In this document: positions 55,688-64,000 of the stretch, piece after piece
How positions within the stretch are numbered: the stretch's first letter is position 1
Layout of the letters: every line of letters begins with the position of its first letter
Source of the DNA: Laetiporus sulphureus 93-53
Taxonomy: Eukaryota; Basidiomycota; Agaricomycetes; Polyporales; Laetiporaceae
DNA length: 64,000 nt
NCBI RefSeq assembly: GCF_001632365.1
Contig: NW_024468512.1
Location: 1,034,355-1,098,354, forward strand
Direction of reading: 5' to 3'
Notes under the pieces: generated by a model
What the model was told of the DNA's origin: nothing
What the model saw: the letters and a program-made list of their open reading frames with translations, nothing else
Database searches by the model: none
Program-made: the position numbers and the translations under genes

Positions 55688-58600
55688 ATGCAGTTACTCT
55701 GGGCTCTCCTCCTGCCTCTTGCTCCTGCAGTCCTCGCGCAGCCCTCACCCGACTCTGAGTCACTTACATGGGGGGCCTATCGCCCGAACCTTTACTTTGG
55801 CCTCAGGCCAAGAGTTCCGCAGTCGTTGATGACGGGCCTCATGTGGTTTGGTACTAGGGACTATCAGTCTCTACCGCGTCAGTACCTCTCCAAGATATGC
55901 GACGCAACATATTGACAGCTTATCCAGGCGCACGACATGGTTGCGATCAGGGAGACGGCCTCAATGGCTATACTTGGACAGAGTACGACGCCCGCGAAGG
56001 CGGCGTCCAAATCATTAAGGATGGGCCAAACAACGTTATTATAACGACTGAGTTCTTGAAGGTACCTGGAGGAGAGCATGGCGGCAGCTGGGCTGCCCGT
56101 ATAAAGGGCGAACCAATGGATCATAGTGCGCGCCTCTCCACTTTTTGATAATCAAATGACTCAGGATGAGCGGAAGGTTTGCCTAGTCGTGTATCTACCA
56201 TCTTTTATGCCGGATTAGAGGGCATTGGAGGGATTGACATGGAGACCGAGGAGGCTGATAACGTGCGTGCTTGTCAAATCATGTCCCTTCTGGGTCTCAT
56301 GATTACCTTAGGGTCTGGAAGGACCCGTCGCATTTACAGGCTCCTCACCAGATTTGGACGACTTCGTCCTTCGCATCGTAGATGGTGAGCAGCATTTTGT
56401 TAATACAGCTGATGTTTGAGCTCAGCTCCATGGCAATCTACATCTAGGTCCGAACAACGAACCAGTCACGTTAGGCACGCATTCCAGCGACTTCACCGCC
56501 AGTATCGGAAAGACGCACTTCGTCGGAATCCGCGTTCAACCTGGCACCGTTTGGCAAGCAAGAGGTACCCTGCGCGGAATGCGTGCTGTTTTGCGAGGAC
56601 TGACCATGCGACTCAGAATTCCTCCTCAAGAACATCCTTGACCACACTAAAGACGTGCTTGAGCCTTACAAGGACATTGCTGCTGGTCTACCTGACCCGT
56701 CCTTTACGCTCCACCTCTCGGATGAAGTGTACTCCGGGAGCAATCTCTATGCGGTGCAGAAGATCTTTGAGGGACCGTTCCAGTTCGATGTCTACTTTGA
56801 GAGTTCCAGCGCAAAGCACAAGTTGAGCTGTACGTGAAGTTATTAATTTCATGTATCTGGCTGATGGCACCACAGCGTCGATACTGGACGAGGGCATTCC
56901 TGCTCTGCTCACGGACTTCAACGAGCGCTTTGATAAGACATTCCCGGTGCCGTCGACATATCACACCGCCAACCGTGACTCTCTGAGGGCGTTCTCGAAG
57001 GCCATCACATCCAATCTCATTGGTGGGATCGGCTATTTCTATGGAACGTCTATCGTCAACAAGGGCTTCGCGTATGAGTGGGACAAAGAGGATGACGACC
57101 CCTCGAATGACATTGAAGAAGGCGCTAGATTGACTGAACCGAGAGCACTTCTCACAGCGACGCCGAGTAGGAGTTTCTTCCCGCGCGGATTCTACTGGTG
57201 CGCTACAGCTACTGAATACTATATGCGTGCTTCCCCTGACGTATCACGCCGTAGGGACGAAGGGTTCCACCTTCTGCACATCGGCGAATGGGACAACGAT
57301 CTTAGGTATGAGGCCATCTACAACACTTCTTCATGATTTAACCTATGTGTTCCGCAGCCTGGAAATCCTGAGAGACTGGATCAACCTCATCGATGAAGAT
57401 GGCTGGGTTGCCCGAGAGCAGATCCTGGGTGAAGAAGCCCGTAGCAGGGTAGGCCTTCAGGGATTTGTCTTCTTGCGTTCTCGTCACAAGCGTCTCTTTT
57501 CAGGTTCCTTCCGAGTTCCAGACACAAATTCCCACCAATGCGAATCCTCCTACCCTAGCCATGGCCGTCACCGCCTTCATACAACGGTTGAAGTCCTCAT
57601 CCGCAGGCCTTTCTGAGCAGGAACTCGGCATGGACTTGGGTACGGGCGCACAGATCACGCTAGCCGAGTCTCTCGAGCCCGCGCCCGGCAGCCGCTACCT
57701 CGAATCCCAAGAGCTCGCACTCGACTATCTCAGGTCGATCTATAAGCCTCTCAAACGTCACTACGACTGGTTCCGTCGCACACAGCGCGGGCAGATCAAG
57801 CAGTATGGGCGTCGTGCGCGATCGCGCACGGAGGCGTACCGCTGGCGTGGTCGCAGCCAGCAGCATGTCCTGACCAGTGGGATGGACGACTATCCGAGGG
57901 GCCCGCCGCATTCGGGAGAGCTGCACTTGGACTTGATCTCATGGATGGCGTTCTTTTCGCGGACGATGAGGGAGATCTCTGATTTCATCGGTGAGGTCGA
58001 TGATGCGGCCGCGTTCGAGGAGATCGAGAAGGCTACTATTGGCAATATTGATGGTGAGCCTTTAACAATTTCCACATGCACGAATCATTAGTTGATGACC
58101 AGCCATGTAAGATCTGCATTGGAGTGAAGAGAACCAGATGTACTGCGACGTCGACGTAGACCAGGAGGGTGAGCATGGAACCCATTCACGTGTCCCAACT
58201 GTGATTCACCAGTTTACCATGACAGATGAATCATACTTTGTCTGCCACAAAGGGTATCTTTCCATCTTCCCATTCATGCTCGAGCTGCTCCCGCCAGAGT
58301 CCCCGCACCTTGGTGCCATTCTCGACCTCGTGCGCGACCCCGAGCACCTTTGGTCCCCATATGGCCTGCGCAGCCTGTCCATCTCGCACCCCGAGTTCGG
58401 CAAGGGCGAGAACTACTGGAAGGGCCCGATCTGGATCCAGATGAACTTCTTGGCGTTGAAAGCCCTGTATAAGGTAGGGAGTGGAGTGGCGTTGAGATCG
58501 GGATGGAAGCTGACTGAGCGGCAAAACAGACGTATGCTGCACAGGAGGGGCCTTATCAAAAGCAAGCTCAGGAGATCTACTCTGAGTTGAGGAGGAATGT

Positions 58601-58904
58601 CATCGACAACGTGTTCAAGGTGTGTGATGCTTGTGAATGGGCTCGATCGGCACGGTGCTAAATGCTGGCCCAGGAATACGAGCGTACGGGCTATGTCTGG
58701 GAACAATACGACTCCATAACTGGAGAGGGCAGACGAAGGTAAGCCCGTCGCTCGTTAAGTTCGAGCCATGCTGACGGCGTGCCTTGCCCATTAGTCACCC
58801 ATTTACCGGCTGGACGTCCTTAGTGACGCTGAGTACGCTACGCTCGAGCTACTTACTGAGCTGCTTACTGACAATGTCATCTAGTTCTCTCCGAAAAATA
58901 TTGA
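55688..58904 (+). CDS. CWH41: Mannosyl-oligosaccharide glucosidase (GH63, processing glucosidase I)
   Basis: Sixteen exons: 55688-55877, 55928-56125, 56177-56262, 56312-56384, 56421-56564, 56617-56829, 56876-57197, 57255-57305, 57358-57448, 57504-58053, 58112-58168, 58226-58473, 58530-58619, 58674-58738, 58795-58832, 58885-58904; 811 residues. Removes the outermost alpha-1,2-glucose from the N-glycan precursor in the ER. An N-terminal hydrophobic segment (MQLLWALLLPLAPAVLAQPS) serves as signal or anchor. Marks: [116 protein letters not shown], and the end GWTSLVTLILSEKY. The start of exon 3 is uncertain (56171 or 56177; both keep frame). Its 5' end was copied to 50.2 kb. Confidence 0.93.
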
Positions 58905-59306
58905 TCGGGGCATTGCGCGCAGATGCGAGAAATACGCCGCTCAAAATCACCCGCATGATATACCACTGACATTGCATGTATTCTGTCTGTACTTCAAACA
59001 TTATCAATCACCAGATAAATTAGCGAAGAATGGCCCAATGTCATGGAGTCAAGATTGCAAGAGAGTAGGGCTACTGGGTAACTATGCAAGCAGGGTATAT
59101 ATGACTTTGCAACCGACAGCAAGACAACGGAGTACTAATACAAGGTTGAAGGGTCGAAAGCAAGGAGCAAGGCGCGGAGCGCTGGTATTGGTATCGTCAC
59201 CAAGCGAAATGATGCGCCCGCGTCATGCCGAGTGATACATGAGAGTCGCCAAAATCAAACCACAGATTTAACAGATAGATGTCCGTCCCCGCCGGCACCC
59301 ACGCCG
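58905..59306. other. Convergent 3' regions GH63 / Ser-Pro-rich protein gene
   Basis: 402 nt, no gene seen. Confidence 0.6.
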
Positions 59307-60638
59307 TCATGCAGGAAGTATCTCGTCAGGGTCAAGATGGAAGGAGTCAAAGTGCAGCGAGTCCAGGCGGATCTCTCCGATGCTCGCTTCGGGTGGATCC
59401 TGCTCTGCTTGATGGTCAACGCCGCACATGTACATGTCTTGTGCTGAGAGTGGAGGAGAGCATGAAGATGCGGACCCATAGGAGTAGCAAACAGAAGGAG
59501 AACTTGAGATGGATATGGAGAGATCGCCGGAACTGGATGAGTGCGGTTCTGAGGGTATGGATGGGGCGTGAATGCTGAAAACCTCGGGATCCGGTGGTAT
59601 GTCAGCCGTGAACGTAGTTGTTGCGGGATGCGAGCTGGTGGGAGATGAAATACTGCCGGTGAGCAGCCCCCGGAGCTCGAGGACGGACAAGCGTTTCCGG
59701 AATGAATTTCGCTTTGACAACGGAGGGCGAGACGGCTTGTCTATGCTGCTACTGCTACTGCCAGCCGTCGACGGCACATCCATCTGGTCTTCCAAAAGCG
59801 AAGGTTTCTGTGGCTCACGATTGTTCGAGGAGGTCGGCATATACGGCGCATTCTGTGTATGCTGTTGAAGGGGCATCGGTTTTGAGGGAACAGGAGGGAT
59901 GGATGCATGCTCCTTAGACCGGCTGCCCTGAGAGAAGCTGAAAAAGTGGGTGAGCATGAGCGACTTGTGCCGCGAGAGCCGTGGGGCAGACGGAGGTGCA
60001 GGGAGCTCCTTGTCCAAGCACTCGAAAGACCGCCGTGAATTTTCCCGTGGTGGCCGGGAATTTTCGCTTTTCGGGGCCAACGCTCGCCGGCTGCTCTTCC
60101 TGGCGTTCTTGATGGACATGAATGCGTCCGTCGCGCGCATCCGTAGCGTCTTCGAGCGCTTCATGCCGCCATAGTATGCCTCATCCCCTTCTCCGATACC
60201 GATATCCCGCGGGACCCTGACCACCTCGGCAATCTCCACGTCAAAGTCCTTCCACCGCGGCTTATCCCAGCCTGTCCCACTAAACACATTCTCCTTGATC
60301 TCAATTGCAGGCCCTCTCCTGGGGAGGACGACCGTCTCCAGTGACTCTTCCTGGGATGAGCGGTGGAACGCCGGCGAGCGATTGTCGAGCTGCTGCTGGA
60401 GGCTGAGCGCGGCGTCCAGGGCATCCATGTCGGGCACGGTCGACTGCATCGCCCGCGAGGCTGCGGCAGCGTTGAAGACGCACCACGGTGGGTTCTCGTC
60501 GTGCTCCTCCTCGGGCGGAATGACGAACACGTCGGGGACCATGACATGCTGCATGGAGTTTTCGTGGGACGGCGGGGGCGCTTGGAGCGACATCATCGAA
60601 GACGACGAGAATGTTGTTAACGAGAGTAGGGTGGCCAT
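59307..60638 (-). CDS. Uncharacterised Ser/Pro-rich protein
   Basis: Single-exon frame of 443 residues from the ATG at 60638 (MATLLSLTTFSSSSMMSLQA); the frame continues upstream but without another ATG before the likely TATA-like site at 60705-60710. I do not recognise a family. The N-terminal half has an ordered-looking part (DVFVIPPEEEHDENPPWCVF, WKDFDVEIAEVVRVPRDIGI, AYYGGMKRSKTLRMRATDAF), followed by basic and Ser-rich low complexity (SRRSFECLDKELPAPPSAPR, PPLSKRNSFRKRLSVLELRG) and a Ser/Pro/Asp-rich C-terminal third. Motifs such as RRSF and RNSF look like basophilic kinase sites. No signal peptide or membrane span. Strong third-position GC supports coding. Its C-terminus faces GH63. Confidence 0.62.
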   Translation of the reverse strand: MATLLSLTTFSSSSMMSLQAPPPSHENSMQHVMVPDVFVIPPEEEHDENPPWCVFNAAAASRAMQSTVPDMDALDAALSLQQQLDNRSPAFHRSSQEESLETVVLPRRGPAIEIKENVFSGTGWDKPRWKDFDVEIAEVVRVPRDIGIGEGDEAYYGGMKRSKTLRMRATDAFMSIKNARKSSRRALAPKSENSRPPRENSRRSFECLDKELPAPPSAPRLSRHKSLMLTHFFSFSQGSRSKEHASIPPVPSKPMPLQQHTQNAPYMPTSSNNREPQKPSLLEDQMDVPSTAGSSSSSIDKPSRPPLSKRNSFRKRLSVLELRGLLTGSISSPTSSHPATTTFTADIPPDPEVFSIHAPSIPSEPHSSSSGDLSISISSSPSVCYSYGSASSCSPPLSAQDMYMCGVDHQAEQDPPEASIGEIRLDSLHFDSFHLDPDEILPA

Positions 60639-61034
60639 GTCGAGGCCGTAGTCAGAGAGGAGGAGGAAATAAGAGAACAATGTGTCGAGGGACGACACGG
60701 GCGCATATAGTGCGACTGCCAAGTTGGACGGCGGCAGCCCAAGTTGGCCAAACGCGTCGCGTCAGCCCGTGATCGCGATCGAACTCGAGATGGCAATTCC
60801 AGTCGTTCGCGGGCTTTGGTTTACGCGCTGCTAGCCGCGGACCTTCAAGCTGCAAGAAAGTCTATAGAGTTTGATTGATATTGCTCATGCACTGCGGGTA
60901 CACACATTACAAGACTCCATGACGGTCACAATGCTAAGGTATAAGAGGGTCGTGCGCAAAAACAAGGTCGTCATCACATAAACTGTCGTCTTCTATCGCG
61001 GGTATATGGGGTTCAGTGCCAGGATGCGAATCAT
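60639..61034. other. Intergenic stretch, promoter of the Ser-Pro-rich gene and 3' side of the MFS gene
   Basis: 396 nt, no gene seen. A TATA-like ACTATATGCG on the minus strand lies at about 60703-60712. Confidence 0.5.
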
Positions 61035-63328
61035 TCAAGCCGAAGATTGCGCTGGCTTCTCGCTGATAGCATGCTCTGGCACTATCGGTACCGGCTTCAT
61101 AGGTGCAGGCGCTGGAGGCGGTACCGAGTCCTGGAGTGCCCACTTGGAGTGTCTGCGCACCCACGCGCCGTATTTCTGATGCCCCCGAATAACAAGTCAT
61201 GTCAGCAAACGTTGAGGACAGAACCAGCAGGACAACTCACGAAGAACAAGAACGGCAGCGGCATGCATGCTGTCACCAAGAATGCAAAGACCGTGCATGC
61301 CCAGCCGTCGCCCAGCCTCTGATACATAATCGGCACGACCTCCGGGAAAATTGCCGCACATATCGAGCGCAGCACCACCGTCGCAGCGATAGCGCTCGCG
61401 CCATACATCCGGTACGCATCCATGAGGTATTGGGTAACGCCCTGGATAATGAGCGCGACACCCATTCCGAAGAAGCCGCCAGCGATGACGGGGAGGATCC
61501 ACAAGTAGCGCGGCTCGCTCGTCCTAGGGGAGCAGTCAGGATGGCTTATTCGTTCAAAGGCTCGAAATACAGACGTACCAAGCGAACCACCACAGCCCTA
61601 TTGGCAAACACAGACCACCAAGCATCGGTCCGTACAACCGCCTGTCATCGTTCGGTATTTAGTCGCATGGAGGTATCGATAACACCGTACTCACGCTTCT
61701 GGCGGTGCGACCCCGGTAGGACTCTGTGCCATTGCTCTCCAGTATAACCTATTCTGCACCGGAGACAAACACATCCCAAGCGTCGTGCCCACCCCGACAC
61801 CGATAAATGCCAAGCCATCGAGGCCCGGACTCCATCCGCGCTGCTCCTCGAACACGATCGGGTACGAGGCGAAAAAGGCGTAGAGAATCGCGTATGCGAT
61901 GGAGACATAGATCGCGAACAGCGTCACAATCGGCTCCGCAAACAGAAAAACTGGAAGTAATGAGCGAGTCGTCTCGAGATTGTCACTTCGATGGTGTATC
62001 AAGGTACTCACTGAACGGCCGCTTCATGTTTGTCTTGAAGTTTGCAATTCGGTTTGTCCCACGGGTAAGATCGAACTTGGAAATGTACCGCACCCTGCCT
62101 TCGCTGGCTCGGCGCAGCTTTCGCGCCCTCCAGCGCAGCAGTACCGGTGCGTACTGCAGATCTAAAATGAGATCTCTCGAAAATAGGGTACTGTGGATAA
62201 CCGAACTTACCGTTTCTGGTACGATGAATATAAAACCGAGGAGGCCAATACCTGACAAAATGAACATGATCCAGAAGTTGAAGTGCCAGCCGACGCGCGA
62301 CATCGAAATCCATCCGCCGACAAGCGGTCCAATGACTGAGGAAGAGAACAATTATGATCAGTATATGCTGCCTCGAGCATTGACGCTACCTCACCTGGGC
62401 CCATAAATGGTGCAGATGCGTACAAGGAAGCAGCCACACCGCGTTCTCTGGCTGTCCATATGTCGGCGAGAGCGGCTCCTGAGTTCGAGAAGGCTGCAAG
62501 AAGAAGGAATGAGCGTCTCTGAAGGAGGGGAAGGGAGTTAGACTTACGCGAGACACCGAACATTCCTGCGAGAACACGAGTAGCAAGAAGTGTTGCAATG
62601 TTTTTACAGAGTGCTCCGCCTATGTGCAGGAGCATAAAGACGAAGAACGTACAGATGAAGACGATCCGCTACATGGCCAAACACGTCAGAGATACAGACG
62701 TGACGACATCAAAAAGCCGCATATACTCACCCTCCCGTACATCTGTGGAATAGAAACGATGCACATAAGCAGATAGAACACTGCAGAAAATTGAACGGTG
62801 ACTTGCCTCACTCAACGGCGCCCAGAATAACGGGCTGGGAGGTGCGTGTCAGCAACTCAGCTCGACCAAGGCGCGCATACACTCACCCTACGAAGAAGCC
62901 TAATACATAAAGAGACACTCCCAAGAGCGCGACCTCTTTCGATACGTGTAGCTCTTTCACAGTATATGTTATTCCGCCGCTGTATGCACTACTGCAGAAC
63001 GCCGCCACCCACGTCGCATAGGCCAACTAACCATCGTTTAGACCATCAGAACTGTCTTTTCCACAGAGAAATAGACAGTCCCACTCACCTGTATTGTGAT
63101 AACCCATTTCTTCGACTTTTTCCAGTTAAACGGATTTTCGGGATCCCCTTGGTCCCAATCGACCACATACGGGTCCTCCAATGTTCCGCTACCTGGGTAC
63201 CGCTTCTCTGAGGGAGACGGTAAGATGGTGGTATTCTCGCCCAGCTTCAAGTTAGAGGCTGTCTCGCCGTCAGCACCTCGGGCAGCCTCCACATCATTCA
63301 ACGACGAGTTCTGCGACTCGGACATCAT
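61035..63328 (-). CDS. MFS transporter (DHA1 drug/polyamine antiporter type)
   Basis: Twelve exons: 63328-63089, 63026-62887, 62834-62807, 62742-62731, 62668-62548, 62493-62395, 62335-62211, 62153-62012, 61950-61695, 61641-61579, 61523-61241, 61175-61035; 549 residues. A cytosolic N-terminus with [20 protein letters not shown] and [11 protein letters not shown] (typical of this fungal subgroup) is followed by twelve spans: [40 protein letters not shown] (motif A loop), [76 protein letters not shown], then the second half. Proton-coupled export of drugs or polyamines is inferred from the family. Intron 3 has a GC donor (GAG|GCAAGT) and exon 4 is only 12 nt (MYGR), needed for the conserved SEMYGRR. 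The C-terminal tail is Pro-rich. No MFS gene cluster partners seen. Confidence 0.92.
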
Positions 63329-64000
63329 TGTGAAAAGAGATGATGTGATCAAGTCAATCGCGTCGCTTCCCTGCGCGCCGGCAGATGTTGCGCGATATCT
63401 TCTTGAAGGGGTTCTGCGGCCGTGAGAGCCTGTGGAACGTGGCTTGACCGTAACAGAAGCAGCAAGAACCTCTGGGGACACGAACAAGGAGGCGTTCATA
63501 TACTGTACGTAGACGACCAAAGGGCCGAGTTCTGGACCCGAGATAACCGGAGTCTATTCTTGCAACCAGACCTGCCAACCACTTCAACATGAGTAAGGGC
63601 CGCACCACATCACCGAAGCACGGCGCGTAACTGTTCGCGGATATACGTCTCGTTTAGGCATTCATTCGTGATCCAATCAGCCATCTTGATGCAGAAAATG
63701 CGACACAGATGACATCAGACGAGATATAATCTTGAACATGAAGGCTGATTATACGCCAGTATTTTTCAAGGCGACAGGTCGAGAATGCGTGGGTGCGGCG
63801 AGAAGACCGAGGCAACATAGGCTAAACGCCCGTCGCTCCCATTTGGGGGAGAATGATCAATTGGATCGACTCCGCATCGTCTCGGCATCAAATTCAATCT
63901 GTTCTTCAAGATCGAACACCCACCCCTAACCCGGACCACCGGCCACAAAAATCTAGACACTAAGGAACTCCGGCGTTCTACGCACTTGCATAATTCACTA
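63329..64000. other. MFS promoter and right edge
   Basis: 672 nt to the window end; no gene seen. Short frames (65-84 codons) unsupported. Confidence 0.5.

Noticed and set aside
1..64000. tRNA, rRNA and CRISPR features
   Set aside because: I scanned for T-loop-like GGTTCRANNCC words and for regular short repeats with spacers and found no convincing example; a covariance-model search would be needed to be certain.

Overview
This window looks like a piece of a filamentous basidiomycete (Agaricomycete-type) nuclear genome. Genes sit on both strands, almost every gene is broken by many short GT-AG introns (about 45-90 nt), some have TATA boxes 45-95 nt upstream of the ATG, and the conserved proteins are of fungal type (PET100, CMC2, QCR7, TACO1, CHA1-like dehydratases, GH31 and GH63 glycosidases). 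All exon models were built by eye from splice sites, reading phase and conserved family motifs. There are no transcripts to confirm them. I saw no rRNA, tRNA or CRISPR array.

Layout, left part (1-30 kb): the 5' end of a CsbD-like gene runs off the left edge. A gene-poor stretch follows, then an uncharacterised proline-rich protein, the DNA polymerase delta small subunit, glutamate decarboxylase, PET100, two tandem serine/threonine dehydratases, a GH31 alpha-glucosidase/xylosidase, CMC2, transketolase, QCR7, nucleoside diphosphate kinase, and a large EST1/SMG6-like protein with a PIN nuclease domain. This is mostly housekeeping: central carbon and nitrogen metabolism plus several respiratory-chain assembly or structural factors, often arranged as divergent pairs that share short promoters (244 bp CMC2/transketolase, 236 bp QCR7/NDK, 290 bp dehydratase/GH31).

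Middle (29.7-46.6 kb): two intact paralogous short-chain dehydrogenases with mitochondrial-looking leaders are separated by 3.4 kb that holds an F-box-like remnant and decayed repeats. They are followed by the first NYN-domain gene, a STRAP-like WD40 protein, a sulfate permease and a TACO1/YebC-family mitochondrial translation activator.

Right part (46.6-64 kb): this is the dynamic region. Two more NYN-domain genes carry three and four copies of a ~72-residue module that resembles the OST-HTH/LOTUS domain. They lie in a tandem segmental duplication that also copied the 5' end of the neighbouring GH63 glucosidase I gene. Between the copies is a chimeric scar: a broken GH63 5' fragment fused to a frameshifted piece of the module array. 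Comparing the copies suggests that modules are gained or lost by in-frame recombination. With the single-module NYN gene at 37.3 kb, this makes a locally expanding family of predicted RNases (MARF1/Limkain-like architecture) and is the best candidate here for an undescribed system. The window ends with intact GH63 glucosidase I, an uncharacterised Ser/Pro-rich protein and an MFS transporter.
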